A stretch of 64,000 nt of DNA from a virus: IMG/VR virus record IMGVR_UViG_3300032118_003132, positions 1 to 64,000 of that record, one strand, 5' to 3'. The notes beneath the pieces are model-generated. The model did not search any database. It saw nothing but the letters and a program-made list of their open reading frames with translations, and was not told the DNA's origin. Shown here piece by piece: positions 41,765-50,155 of the stretch (positions are counted from its first letter, which is position 1; the number at the start of each line of letters is the position of its first letter). Both the position numbers and the translations under genes were made by a program.

Positions 41765-42187
41765 ATGAAAACACTGGATGTCAAATTCACTCGCAATCCC
41801 AAGTTTACCCCAGTCAACCTAACTGATCGACAAATGTCACGTATAGAGTGGCTAGTCAAGGCTACATTTGCCAGGCACCTGCCTCGCTATGTTATGGGGG
41901 ATTGGGAAATCCATTCTGGTAAGGATGCACTTGCCAGTTTGACTACAAAATGGTTTGCACCCTATTGGATGTTTGAACATATATCTGGCATACCTGAAGA
42001 TAAGATAGTACCACAGCGTAAAATTGCTCATGATCATGTTATGCTCTGGCTGACTGGTGATTGTGCCAAATATTTTGTTTCATGCTGGAATTATCTACTT
42101 GCAGTCGCCAGGAATAATGGTGAATTGCACAATGCAGAAAGACATTCTCGTGCTTATTATGCAGAGAAATATTCAGGGTATAACTAG
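41765..42187 (+). CDS. Hypothetical protein, first gene of a promoter-driven operon
   Basis: 140 residues with perfect AAGGAGG. Trp- and His-rich (RYVMGDWEIHSGKDALASLTTKWFAPYWMF; HDHVMLWLTGDCAKYFVSCWNYLLAV). No recognised domain. Strong promoter and ribosome-binding site suggest early, abundant expression, so a host-interacting role is possible but not shown. Confidence 0.65.
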   Translation: MKTLDVKFTRNPKFTPVNLTDRQMSRIEWLVKATFARHLPRYVMGDWEIHSGKDALASLTTKWFAPYWMFEHISGIPEDKIVPQRKIAHDHVMLWLTGDCAKYFVSCWNYLLAVARNNGELHNAERHSRAYYAEKYSGYN

Positions 42188-42215
42188 GAAGGGATAACCG
42201 AATAAGGAGGCTGAA

Positions 42216-42392
42216 ATGACAATAAAAGTAATATTGAATTATACGAATGATAAAGCCAGGGGGTTGAAATGGTTATTGGGTAAGAAATATGGGAAAAGAA
42301 AATCATTGGAAGCTTTGATAAAGTTGGCTGCCAATGATATTGCTTTAGAGGAAGCCAAAAAAGAAGTTGAAGAAAGTTTAAAAAGAATTTAG
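42216..42392 (+). CDS. Small basic helical protein
   Basis: 58 residues with AAGGAGG upstream. N-terminal strand (TIKVILNYTND), then basic (KWLLGKKYGKRKS) and a helical tail (LEALIKLAANDIALEEAKKEVEESLKRI). Size and charge pattern recall small DNA-binding ribbon-helix-helix proteins, not certain. Confidence 0.55.
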   Translation: MTIKVILNYTNDKARGLKWLLGKKYGKRKSLEALIKLAANDIALEEAKKEVEESLKRI

Positions 42393-42475
42393 GAGGCTAA
42401 AATAGTAAAATATATAACATATTGCTCTTACTAATAGTCTGTATTAACTCATATTTGTGGGATAAAGAGGCTGAA

Positions 42476-43084
42476 ATGATAAATAACCAGACAAGCAAGT
42501 TTAGTGCAATAGAGAATGATGAGCTTTTCCAGGAATTACAAGGTTTAGTAAATTGGTTTGCTTATCATGGATCGAATCCGGAAAATGTTATGTTAAGTTT
42601 CGACGATGTCAGACAAGAGTTGATGATAGAGCTGATGAAGGGTTTGCGATATTACGAGGATAAACCATTACCGGAGAAGAGAAAACTTGTCAAGACAATG
42701 ATGGATAGGAGAGTTAAAGAGTTGCATTATCGTTATTATGTTACCCATCGTGGTTTGGGTAACAGTGCTGTACAGTTGGATGATATAGAGTTCGTTGCCG
42801 AGACGGTGGCGACGGATGCTGACAGTCATGAGTTCATAGAGACTTTATCAGAAAAACTCTCTCTTGAATCCAAAAAGGTCTTGGAAGTCATTATAAAACC
42901 GAGCAGTGCTATGGCTGCAACTCTGTCACTATCGGCACTGCGATATAAGCAGTTGAATAAAGTTCGCAATCGTAAACCCTGGTATCTTATTCAGCCCTGG
43001 CACGTTGCCGAGGTTTTGGGGATGGACATAAGGAAATGCCGATTATGTTTCAATGAGATACGATTAGCAATGAGTGGAGGCTGA
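42476..43084 (+). CDS. Sigma-factor-like protein
   Basis: 202 residues from the ATG at 42476 (AAAGAGG upstream); the frame is open further to a TTG at 42422. SFDDVRQELMIELMKGLRYYED with LVKTMMDRRVKELHYRYYV resembles sigma region 2 (core binding and -10 recognition). WHVAEVLGMDIRKCRLCFNEIRLAM near the end looks like a region-4 helix-turn-helix. Middle residues are divergent. It would direct host RNA polymerase to phage promoters, perhaps the ACAAGTTTAGTAT elements. A copy-like CAAGTTTAGTGCAAT lies within its own first codons. Confidence 0.5.
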   Translation: MINNQTSKFSAIENDELFQELQGLVNWFAYHGSNPENVMLSFDDVRQELMIELMKGLRYYEDKPLPEKRKLVKTMMDRRVKELHYRYYVTHRGLGNSAVQLDDIEFVAETVATDADSHEFIETLSEKLSLESKKVLEVIIKPSSAMAATLSLSALRYKQLNKVRNRKPWYLIQPWHVAEVLGMDIRKCRLCFNEIRLAMSGG

Positions 43085-43085
43085 A

Positions 43086-43328
43086 ATGATATATAAACTC
43101 ATAATACGTAAGAAAATAGAATATCAAAAGTCATTTAGGGAACAAATTTTGCCATTTATGATCTCTAATCCAACTACGGATTTAATTAATCAAACATGGG
43201 CAGCATTTATACGGGCATGTTATGATGATGGAGATGATATTTCTAAAAAGGAACTATACCGTTGGACTAGAGAAGGTTTTATTAGTCAAAAGACCAGATA
43301 TTGGAATATGAGACATACTGGAGGCTAA
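43086..43328 (+). CDS. Small hypothetical protein
   Basis: 80 residues from the ATG at 43086 (GGAGGCTGAAATG arrangement, the same used by several neighbours). Basic and Trp-containing (KKELYRWTREGFISQKTRYWNM). No family recognised. Confidence 0.55.
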   Translation: MIYKLIIRKKIEYQKSFREQILPFMISNPTTDLINQTWAAFIRACYDDGDDISKKELYRWTREGFISQKTRYWNMRHTGG

Positions 43329-43329
43329 A

Positions 43330-43536
43330 ATGACTGATAAACCGAAATATCCAAACATCGAAGTTGAATTGTCGGGTAAAGATGGCAATGCGTTTGCCAT
43401 TTTAGGTAGGGTGAAAACAGCCATGCGTAAGGCAAACGTTCCCGTTGCAGATATTACTGAGTTCCTTTCTGAAGCGATGGCAGGTGATTACGATGACCTT
43501 CTTCAAACCTGTATGCGTTGGGTAGAGGTATTATAA
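43330..43536 (+). CDS. Conserved small phage protein
   Basis: 68 residues, GGAGGCTAAAATG. IEVELSGKDGNAFAILGRVKTAMRKANV and EAMAGDYDDLLQTCMRWVEV match a widespread phage protein pattern (V-x-L-x-G-x-D-G-N-A-F-x-I-L ... S-G-D-Y-D-x-L-L). Function unknown. Stop overlaps the next ATG. Confidence 0.7.
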   Translation: MTDKPKYPNIEVELSGKDGNAFAILGRVKTAMRKANVPVADITEFLSEAMAGDYDDLLQTCMRWVEVL

Positions 43537-44000
43537 TGTTAACTGATCTGGACTGTGTAAAGATATTTGAGAAACCTGAGTTATTGGAAATCGCAAAGGA
43601 ATTAGATATTGCCATTGATATATCTGTTCCTTATACGAAAATTTATGGTCTCATCATGGATGACATAAAGGATAAGGGAGTGCCAGAGATTGACGAAAGT
43701 ATATCTGATTTGCTTGGCTCTTTCCTTGTTACAGTTGGTTTCGTTGATGAAGATGGCAATCTATTGGAAATAAATTCCGAGGGAGAGGAGGAGGAACAAA
43801 TAAAGCCACCCTGCTGGTCATTCCACAGCGAGTATGACCCTGCATGTCAGGGTTGTAAAGTAAAAGGTAGATGTGAACTCGCACGCATAACCAATAGACC
43901 GGAATGTTTTGGCAGGTATGAGGCAACTGATGATAATTGCAAACAGTGTTTAGAATTAACCGAATGTAATAAAATCCAGTTTGCTGGAATTAATCAATAA
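43536..44000 (+). CDS. Hypothetical protein with two cysteine clusters
   Basis: 154 residues from the ATG at 43536. The helical N-terminal half (EIAKELDIAIDISVPYTKIYGLIMDDI) is followed by an acidic linker and two Cys-rich patches (PPCWSFHSEYDPACQGCKVKGRCELA and CKQCLELTECNK) that could bind zinc or an iron-sulfur cluster. C-P-x-C-x-x-C spacing like DACQGCKVKGRC is common in DNA-associated phage proteins. No named family. Confidence 0.55.
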   Translation: MLTDLDCVKIFEKPELLEIAKELDIAIDISVPYTKIYGLIMDDIKDKGVPEIDESISDLLGSFLVTVGFVDEDGNLLEINSEGEEEEQIKPPCWSFHSEYDPACQGCKVKGRCELARITNRPECFGRYEATDDNCKQCLELTECNKIQFAGINQ

Positions 44001-44022
44001 TCTAACAAAAGGAGAGTAACAA

Positions 44023-44727
44023 ATGGTTATCAAAAGGCGTTTAATCCGTCGCAAGCCAGTTGAGGAAGAAGTCGAGGACGAAGAAGTAGAGGAAGTGGAA
44101 GACACCGAGGTGGAAGAGGATGAGGTGGATGTCGAGGAAGAAGATGAGGATTATGAGGAAGAGGGTGAGGAAGAAGAACCTCAACCTGTCAAGAAACTCG
44201 TATCTCGTGGCATCGCTCCGAGACCTGTTGCCAAACTCCCTATGGTTCAAGCCAAACCTGTTCCCAAACAACTGAAGTTGGAAAAGGTTGAGGAAGAAGT
44301 GGCACCTGCCAAGACAGTCAAGGTTATGAAAGTTGAAGAGACTGTGGTTGCCTCTGTCCTGATGGAAGCCATGAAGCAGTTGGCTGATGGAAAGGTTATG
44401 ATCGTTACGAACCTGGGAAATGGCAAGTTCAGTATTGGTCATTCGGACAATCTTCCCACTGGTGCAACTAGTAAACTGCGTGGCAATGCTTACTATGATG
44501 CTGTGGTAAGTCCTGAGTACGAGAAGTGGTCTGCTGAATGGAAAACCAAGACCTACGAGGAGAAGGTGAGGTTTGCTCAGAAGAAGAAAATCACCTGGGA
44601 TGAATATCCTAATCCTAAGGTGGACGTGATCCGTCTGACTGAAGCAGTTCGGACTGCACTAGGGATCGAGAAATATCGTCCAGAATATCGGACGAGGGCA
44701 TCTCGCGCAGCTCTTCGTGGTGGATAA
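44023..44727 (+). CDS. Acidic-tailed phage protein, highly expressed codon use
   Basis: 234 residues with AAAGGAGAG. After a basic start (MVIKRRLIRRKP) come ~45 mostly Glu/Asp residues, a Pro/Lys/Val linker and a C-terminal domain (VMIVTNLGNGKFSIGHSDNLPTGATSKLRGNAYYDAVVSPEYEKW). Codon choice resembles that of the capsid and tail-tube genes. A strong terminator follows. Possibly a DNA-mimic or chaperone; not recognised. Confidence 0.6.
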   Translation: MVIKRRLIRRKPVEEEVEDEEVEEVEDTEVEEDEVDVEEEDEDYEEEGEEEEPQPVKKLVSRGIAPRPVAKLPMVQAKPVPKQLKLEKVEEEVAPAKTVKVMKVEETVVASVLMEAMKQLADGKVMIVTNLGNGKFSIGHSDNLPTGATSKLRGNAYYDAVVSPEYEKWSAEWKTKTYEEKVRFAQKKKITWDEYPNPKVDVIRLTEAVRTALGIEKYRPEYRTRASRAALRGG

Positions 44728-44748
44728 ATAATTCAATATATGATCACA

Positions 44749-44784
44749 CTGGGAGACTCAAAAGGTCTCCCAGCAATTCTTTTG
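44749..44784 (+). terminator. Terminator hairpin
   Basis: CTGGGAGAC pairs with GTCTCCCAG (9 bp, loop TCAAAAG), followed by CAATTCTTTT. Separates the operon starting at 41765 from the inositol-phosphate synthase and DNA-modification block. Confidence 0.8.
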
Positions 44785-44796
44785 GAGAGTGAAGAA

Positions 44797-45885
44797 ATGA
44801 ATAAACAAGTAAGGGTTGCCATAATCGGTGTGGGTAACTGTTGTTCATCTCTGGTTCAGGGAGTGCAGTTCTATCATAATATTAAAGAGGGTGCCGAGAT
44901 TCCTGGATTAATGCATGTGAATTTAGGTGGTTATCATATCAATGATATAATGTTTACGGCAGCATTCGATGTTGTAGAGGGGAAGGTTGGTAAGGACTTA
45001 TCGGAGGCTATTTTCGCCTATCCAAATAATACATATAAATTCTGTGATGTGCCATACTCTGGTGCATTGGTTTATAGAGGAATGACTCTTGATGGTCTAG
45101 GAAAATATCTGTCTGAGATATTAAAGAAAGCTCCTGGTCCGACAGCTAATATTGTTGAAATCTTGAAAGAGACCAAAACAGATGTTGTAATAAATTACTT
45201 GCCTGTTGGTTCTGAGGATGCTACTAGATGGTATGTTGAGCAGATATTAGAGGCAGGTTGTGCTATGATAAATTGCATTCCTGTGTTTATTGCTAGTTCT
45301 AAGTATTGGGCAGACCGATTTTCCGAGAAAGGATTGCCTGTCATTGGAGATGATATCAAGAGTCAGGTAGGAGCCACCATAGTTCATAGGGTACTAACTA
45401 CTCTGTTTGAGGATAGAGGAGTTTATCTGGATAGAACCTATCAATTGAACTTTGGGGGCAATACTGATTTCCTTAATATGTTGGAGCGCGAGCGTTTGGA
45501 ATCTAAGAAGATTTCCAAAACCAATGCTGTGAAGAGTATGTTATCAAGGGAGATAGCTCCCGATGACATTCATGTTGGTCCAAGTGATTATGTTCCCTGG
45601 CTCACAGATCGTAAGTTCTGTTATATCCGTATGGAGGGAACAACCTTTGGAAATGTTCCTCTAAACCTCGAGTTAAAGCTAGAGGTATGGGATTCTCCCA
45701 ATTCAGCAGGAGTTGTCATTGATGCAGTCCGCTGTGCAAAGTTAGCTTTGGATAGAGGTCAATCTGGGTCATTGGCTCTGCCGTCAGCTTACTTTATGAA
45801 AAGCCCGAGCATACAGTTTGAGGATGGTTTGGCTAGGGACAGTCTTGAAGAGTGGATTCGCAATGGAAATGTATCAACATCCTAG
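44797..45885 (+). CDS. Inositol-3-phosphate synthase
   Basis: 362 residues from the ATG at 44797 (TTGGAGAG upstream); an in-frame ATG at 44740 lies before the terminator and is unlikely. The fit to the actinobacterial/archaeal enzyme is long: [20 protein letters not shown] (NAD-binding), [76 protein letters not shown], and the [12 protein letters not shown] / [11 protein letters not shown] block. Makes inositol 3-phosphate from glucose 6-phosphate. Unusual in phages. Overlaps an FkbM methyltransferase and stands at the head of the DNA-modification genes. Confidence 0.9.
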   Translation: MNKQVRVAIIGVGNCCSSLVQGVQFYHNIKEGAEIPGLMHVNLGGYHINDIMFTAAFDVVEGKVGKDLSEAIFAYPNNTYKFCDVPYSGALVYRGMTLDGLGKYLSEILKKAPGPTANIVEILKETKTDVVINYLPVGSEDATRWYVEQILEAGCAMINCIPVFIASSKYWADRFSEKGLPVIGDDIKSQVGATIVHRVLTTLFEDRGVYLDRTYQLNFGGNTDFLNMLERERLESKKISKTNAVKSMLSREIAPDDIHVGPSDYVPWLTDRKFCYIRMEGTTFGNVPLNLELKLEVWDSPNSAGVVIDAVRCAKLALDRGQSGSLALPSAYFMKSPSIQFEDGLARDSLEEWIRNGNVSTS

Positions 45886-46522
45886 TGGTGTGTGGTTGAG
45901 GAAAGATACCCACGATAAGTATGTGGTAGGTCAGATATCACAATATAAACTGTTGGATATTACACCTGGATGTAGAGTGTTGGATATTGGTGGGCATATA
46001 GGTTTATTTTCCAGATATGCTGCTAATAGGGGTGCAGGTTATGTATTAGCCATTGAGCCTCATCCCGGTAATTGTGATATGTTTATGCTGAATCTAAAGA
46101 ATTATGATTGTGTTGAGTTGATAGAGGCTGCTGTTGTTTCTAATAATTATAAACAGAAAACTATGAAATTATATGAGAGCAACACAGATACCAGTGCACA
46201 CTCACTCGTTCCTACCAGAGGACGTAATAAGATGGTTGTCAATACCATACATTTCGGTTATGCATTGGTTGAAGCACAACCTAGTGTTGTGAAGATTGAC
46301 ATTGAGGGTTATGAGTATGATTTGCAAGATGAGATTCTTGGATTATTTCCAAAGAATAATATTAAATCATTTGCCATAGAATTTCATCTAAATAGAAAAG
46401 ACTGGCGACAGAAAGCCAGGGAATTTGTAAAACAAATAGAGAAGATTTATAAACCTGTACGGATTGCCAATATTACTGAGAGAGCCTGGAACGCTACAGG
46501 GGTTTGGTGTATAAATGGGTAA
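45863..46522 (+). CDS. FkbM family methyltransferase
   Basis: 219 residues from the ATG at 45863 (overlaps upstream stop by 23 nt). [18 protein letters not shown] is motif [19 protein letters not shown] motif [19 protein letters not shown] is the FkbM K-I-D-I-E-G-x-E signature. O-methyltransferase family acting on sugars and alcohols. An inositol or sugar hydroxyl is a natural substrate given the neighbour; inference. Confidence 0.85.
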   Translation: MEMYQHPSGVWLRKDTHDKYVVGQISQYKLLDITPGCRVLDIGGHIGLFSRYAANRGAGYVLAIEPHPGNCDMFMLNLKNYDCVELIEAAVVSNNYKQKTMKLYESNTDTSAHSLVPTRGRNKMVVNTIHFGYALVEAQPSVVKIDIEGYEYDLQDEILGLFPKNNIKSFAIEFHLNRKDWRQKAREFVKQIEKIYKPVRIANITERAWNATGVWCING

Positions 46523-46607
46523 CTTATTACCTAAACTCACTATAAAACGCTCCTGTCTCTTCCTGGAATACAATGTAGAGGGTGGGATATGGCTCACAGG
46601 GATTTAA
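46515..46607 (+). CDS. Possible 30-residue ORF
   Basis: Short ATG frame (LLPKLTIKRSCLFLEYN) bridging the FkbM gene and the next start, overlapping both. AGGGG lies 12 nt upstream. Could be a coupling leader peptide only. Confidence 0.25.
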   Translation: MGNLLPKLTIKRSCLFLEYNVEGGIWLTGI

Positions 46608-47632
46608 ATACCGTCGACCATTTATCCACCGAACAGCACTGGGATAACTTTGCCGATTTCTGTTATTATGATATGTTATCGGGTGGTCCAGACGCTCACC
46701 TAACTCTGGCAGGTTATATGAGTAAGGATTTGCCTTTGCGTGAGCGGTTATGGCATGCTGGGGTTTATGTTGGTGTATACAATGTTCCAACTGCTGAAAT
46801 CATTTGGTCGACCTTCTCTCATAAGGATATGATGAAGATATCCCACAAGGATTTGACTTATTGGCTAACAGAGAATTGGAAAGGTATAACTACTCGCACC
46901 GAACGCAAGTGTGTGCGAGTGCCAGCCAATATGGCATTCTACTTTAAGAATTATGCTGAGTGGGTAGACTCATATCCTTGGAAATCTCTACAAGCATATA
47001 CACCAGAGCAAAGATATGAGAACTTATGGGTAGAATCACAAAAGTCTGTGAAGTTCCTTGGCAGATATAGTGGCTTCAAGTTATTAGAATATTATACAAA
47101 ATGGTGTGATATTCCCATTAAACTGCCAGATATAAGACCTATTGGAGGGTGGTCTCCTCGTAGTATGTTATCTATTTTGTATCCAGATTATAAAGATATT
47201 TTATTAGGAGATGATTCACCAAAGAACATTGCTACAATAAATGATATATCTAATAATCTATTAGATTGGCTTAATAGTCATAAGGGTACAAAGTGGATAA
47301 ATGGCATGGACTTATATAAAATGGAGGTATTCCTATGCGACTATAAGCAGTGCTATTTTGGTAGAAGGCAATACCCTGGCAGGTCTCAGGACTCTGAAAT
47401 ACAATATCATGAGAAAATATCAGCCTATTGGGACTATGACTTTGAGATGATAAGAGCCAGGAGCGAGATATTTCCAAATTGGACATTGGGGGAGAAGAAT
47501 GGTTGGACTAATGTTAGGAAAGAGTTAGGGACGGTGTTATATGATTATGGTTACATGTGGTCGGACTCATTATATGATTATAAAAATACTCTGGACTTGT
47601 CGGTACCAACTCCGAAAGTGTGCAAGATATGA
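46589..47632 (+). CDS. Amino acid:DNA transferase-like protein
   Basis: 347 residues with AGAGGGTGG upstream. EQHWDNFADFCYYDMLS, then RERLWHAGVYVGVYNVPTAEIIW, follow the H-W-D-N-F-x-x-F-C-x-Y ... R-x-W-x-A-x-x-Y-x-x-x-Y-x-V-P-T-A pattern that I associate with the amino acid:DNA transferase domain defined by comparative genomics of thymidine-hypermodifying phages. In those systems it attaches an amino acid or amine to activated 5-hydroxymethyluracil. The DNA kinase and helical-partner genes lie 0.4-1 kb downstream, which supports the call. Confidence 0.65.
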   Translation: MAHRDLNTVDHLSTEQHWDNFADFCYYDMLSGGPDAHLTLAGYMSKDLPLRERLWHAGVYVGVYNVPTAEIIWSTFSHKDMMKISHKDLTYWLTENWKGITTRTERKCVRVPANMAFYFKNYAEWVDSYPWKSLQAYTPEQRYENLWVESQKSVKFLGRYSGFKLLEYYTKWCDIPIKLPDIRPIGGWSPRSMLSILYPDYKDILLGDDSPKNIATINDISNNLLDWLNSHKGTKWINGMDLYKMEVFLCDYKQCYFGRRQYPGRSQDSEIQYHEKISAYWDYDFEMIRARSEIFPNWTLGEKNGWTNVRKELGTVLYDYGYMWSDSLYDYKNTLDLSVPTPKVCKI

Positions 47633-48075
47633 AGTTCTATGCTATCTTACCTGATAATTTATATCAGAGAGGGGAATTCATCAAGGCAAGTTTAGATGAG
47701 AAACTAGCAGCATTGAAATCCATAGGAGCGGATGTGATAGTCAATGTTTGGACTCATGAGGATAAAGAGATTATTCCCTACTTGGATGAGTACATTTATT
47801 ACCCTATGACGGATGGAAATAACTTTGATCCTCTTGAATTGATAGATTTGGCAGAGTATGTTGCCGATGTGATTTGGTCTGGGCACTGTGTTATTATACA
47901 CTGTCATGCTGGCAGAAATCGTAGCAGTCTGGTAAGTGCTCTGGTGCTAAGAGAGTTATATGATATGACCGGAGAACAAGCTATGGATTGTGTCTGTGTT
48001 TGCAGACCTAATGCCTTTGGAAATAAATACTTTGCAGACTTCTTGAAAGGATTACCGAGACCGAATGATAATTAA
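47629..48075 (+). CDS. Dual-specificity-type phosphatase
   Basis: 148 residues from the ATG overlapping the upstream stop (ATGA). Signature HCHAGRNRS (residues 91-99, nucleophile C92, R98) in a C-x-x-x-x-x-R loop, general acid probably D62 in PMTDGNN. Not part of the published thymidine-hypermodification gene sets that I know of. Lying between a DNA transferase and a DNA kinase, it could remove phosphate from inositol phosphate or from a modified base intermediate; it could also act on host proteins. Confidence 0.8.
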   Translation: MKFYAILPDNLYQRGEFIKASLDEKLAALKSIGADVIVNVWTHEDKEIIPYLDEYIYYPMTDGNNFDPLELIDLAEYVADVIWSGHCVIIHCHAGRNRSSLVSALVLRELYDMTGEQAMDCVCVCRPNAFGNKYFADFLKGLPRPNDN

Positions 48076-48673
48076 TGTCAGAGGTACGTCAGGCTCAGGA
48101 AAAACATATACAGTTAGAAAGTTCATGGATTTCTATGGTCCAAGCACTATGATAAATGATAATGATGGAAAACCTATTGCGCATGTTATATTTTATAATA
48201 TGATGCCTGTATATTTCATAGGTTCCTATGCTAATGTATGTGGAGGATGTGATAATGTTCCTACTCAGGATATGATATGTAGTCTAGTGAGACATTTTTC
48301 ACAATTTGGTCATGTCATTTTCGAAGGTTTAATTATGAGTCATAGTTATGCTCGGTATGCTGCTTTGTGGAAAGAATTGACAGAACTATGTATACCATTT
48401 ATATTTGCTTACATGGATACATCTCTTCAGGATTGTCTTGAAAGAGTTAAACAGCGCAGATTAGATAAAGGTAACACGAAAGAATTCAATCCTCAGAACA
48501 CTATCTCTGCTTATGATAGTATATGGGGAACTATGAAGAAATTTCAAGATGCTGGTGTAGATACGACCATAATTAAGCATAAAAAAGATCCAATTATGCA
48601 GATCATAAATTTGCTGGATAAAGATAAAGAATTGCGATTCGACTATAGCTATAGAGAAGAGAAATTTCGATGA
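48065..48673 (+). CDS. P-loop kinase, likely 5-hydroxymethyl-dU DNA kinase
   Basis: 202 residues, 11-nt overlap with the phosphatase. Walker A GTSGSGKT (7-14); VCGGCDNVPTQD (58-69) matches the G-G-C-D-x-x-x-T-Q element I remember from HMUDK proteins; FEGLIMSHSYARY and ERVKQRRLDKGN supply the lid-like basic segment. The family phosphorylates the 5-hydroxymethyl of uracil in DNA, priming it for substitution. Next-door helical-domain protein strongly supports this. Confidence 0.8.
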   Translation: MIINVRGTSGSGKTYTVRKFMDFYGPSTMINDNDGKPIAHVIFYNMMPVYFIGSYANVCGGCDNVPTQDMICSLVRHFSQFGHVIFEGLIMSHSYARYAALWKELTELCIPFIFAYMDTSLQDCLERVKQRRLDKGNTKEFNPQNTISAYDSIWGTMKKFQDAGVDTTIIKHKKDPIMQIINLLDKDKELRFDYSYREEKFR

Positions 48674-49587
48674 AAAATATTTATATGGAACTTCTTCGAT
48701 GGTTTTGGTATTATATAAGTGAGCGACATTCAATTTGGATAAGGCGAGATAGAGGAGATTCATTCCCATGGACTGAGGATGAAATACTTTCTACATATAA
48801 ATTCTGTAATGTATTTCGGGAATTGGACAAAGGCACAATCTGGTGCAGAAAAAATATCCGTGAGCCATATGCCAATCATCCCGAGTTATTCTTCAATATT
48901 GCTGCATATAGACTTTACAATCTGGTCTCCACAGCCACTGAGATAATGGAAAAAGTTGGCTTTATAGAGAAACAGAGCCAATTAAATGATGTTGTGAAAG
49001 TGGTGCGTGCTAGAAGAGCAAGAGGGGAGCGGATATTCACTGGTGCACACATGATAACTGGCACATTGGGTGGAGATAAGATTCATCAGATATTCGAGAT
49101 ATGTTTGCCAAAGTTATGGCAGAATAGGCGACTACTGGAGCCTATTGATGGCAACACCTTGGAAATCGCATTCAATAGATTATGCAGTCACACACCTGGA
49201 TATGGTCCGTTCACGAGTTATGAGGTTATCACAGATCTGAGGCATACCAGATATTTACAGAATGCCTCAGATATAATGACCTGGGCTAATCCTGGTCCAG
49301 GAGCAAAGAGAGGAATTTGCAGACTGTTAGGATTACAGGTGAGAACTACGAATGGTGGAACTCCATCTTTGGAAATAAGACATCAATATCCAAAGAGAGA
49401 AGAATATATTGAATATATGAAATTTATCCTAAATATATCCGGAGTTTATCTAAATTCTTGGATTTCACCATTAGAAATGAGGGACGTGGAACATTCACTC
49501 TGCGAATGGGATAAGTATGAGAGAACAAGACTAGGTGAGGGTAGACCTCGCTCTAAATATGTCCCACCGCATTTGCGACAAGTTTAG
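48670..49587 (+). CDS. 5-hmdU DNA kinase helical-domain / alpha-glutamyl-putrescinyl-thymine pyrophosphorylase-like protein
   Basis: 305 residues, ATGA overlap with the kinase gene. PWTEDEIL (33-40), KFCNVFRELDKGTIW (44-58) and ELFFNIAAYRLYN give the D-x-I-L ... F-x-N-x-x-R-x-x-D-x-x-T pattern of the HMUDK-helical and pyrophosphorylase clades, described as helix-hairpin-helix glycosylase-like folds that act on phosphorylated 5-hmdU. GDKIHQIFEICLPKLW and YGPFTSYEVITDLRHT follow. Exact clade uncertain. Ends at the recurrent promoter-like motif. Confidence 0.75.
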   Translation: MKNIYMELLRWFWYYISERHSIWIRRDRGDSFPWTEDEILSTYKFCNVFRELDKGTIWCRKNIREPYANHPELFFNIAAYRLYNLVSTATEIMEKVGFIEKQSQLNDVVKVVRARRARGERIFTGAHMITGTLGGDKIHQIFEICLPKLWQNRRLLEPIDGNTLEIAFNRLCSHTPGYGPFTSYEVITDLRHTRYLQNASDIMTWANPGPGAKRGICRLLGLQVRTTNGGTPSLEIRHQYPKREEYIEYMKFILNISGVYLNSWISPLEMRDVEHSLCEWDKYERTRLGEGRPRSKYVPPHLRQV

Positions 49588-49590
49588 TAC
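49578..49590 (+). promoter_or_regulatory. Recurrent ACAAGTTTAGTAC element, copy 7
   Basis: Overlaps the last codons (R-Q-V-stop) of the helical-domain gene and lies 26 nt before the ATG at 49605, with CAGGAG between. Confidence 0.55.
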
Positions 49591-49604
49591 ATCAGGAGAA
49601 ATAA

Positions 49605-49880
49605 ATGGACGGAAAATTATCTATTGAAATACCTAAACAATATCTATTAATCATAGCAGTACATGGAAATATGGGAGATGGTGAATTACCAGATATAATG
49701 CGTATTTGGGCACAAAATGAATGCAGACGTTTAGGTATTGAAAAGCAACTTATTGAACTTCAGAATGACCATCTACGAGAATTAGAGAAACGTATGAGGA
49801 ATGTATTAGGGGATGATGTAATGGATAAATTGACAACAAATATTAAAAAGGTTGCTAAAGCAATAAGTGATACAAAATAG
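49605..49880 (+). CDS. Small hypothetical helical protein
   Basis: 91 residues with CAGGAG. The helical C-terminal two thirds (KQLIELQNDHLRELEKRMRNVLGDDVMDKL) looks like a coiled coil. No family recognised. First gene after a copy of the recurrent motif. Confidence 0.55.
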   Translation: MDGKLSIEIPKQYLLIIAVHGNMGDGELPDIMRIWAQNECRRLGIEKQLIELQNDHLRELEKRMRNVLGDDVMDKLTTNIKKVAKAISDTK

Positions 49881-49891
49881 AAAATAAATTT

Positions 49892-50155
49892 ATGATTGGC
49901 AAACTAATATATTTTAGGAACATGGATAAGAAGGGATTATTAACTGAGGTGGTGGTCAATAAAATCATACATGATTTTACAGTAAAAATGCATTATCCTC
50001 CAAAGGAGATTGTAGCCAGGAGAGAGGATGTTGGTGATGATATTATTGATATGGTTACTTCAGTGAATAAGGGGTTACAGTTAGGACATGTCCTTGTATA
50101 TCCAATAATAAATAGAGAACCAATGCGATTTCAGGGAGAGAGGACGCCTGTATGA
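49892..50155 (+). CDS. Small hypothetical protein
   Basis: 87 residues. Mixed alpha/beta (KLIYFRNMDKKGLLTEVVVNKIIHDFTV). No clear ribosome-binding site. ATGA overlap with the next gene. Unknown function. Confidence 0.5.
   Translation: MIGKLIYFRNMDKKGLLTEVVVNKIIHDFTVKMHYPPKEIVARREDVGDDIIDMVTSVNKGLQLGHVLVYPIINREPMRFQGERTPV

Noticed and set aside
42495-42508. Copy of the recurrent motif in the first codons of the sigma-like gene
   Set aside because: Internal to the coding region and followed by GCAAT instead of ATT; kept as a note but not counted among promoter copies.
47683-47696. Additional copy of the recurrent motif (GGCAAGTTTAGATG)
   Set aside because: Lies inside the phosphatase coding region and lacks the TAT following the core; probably chance.
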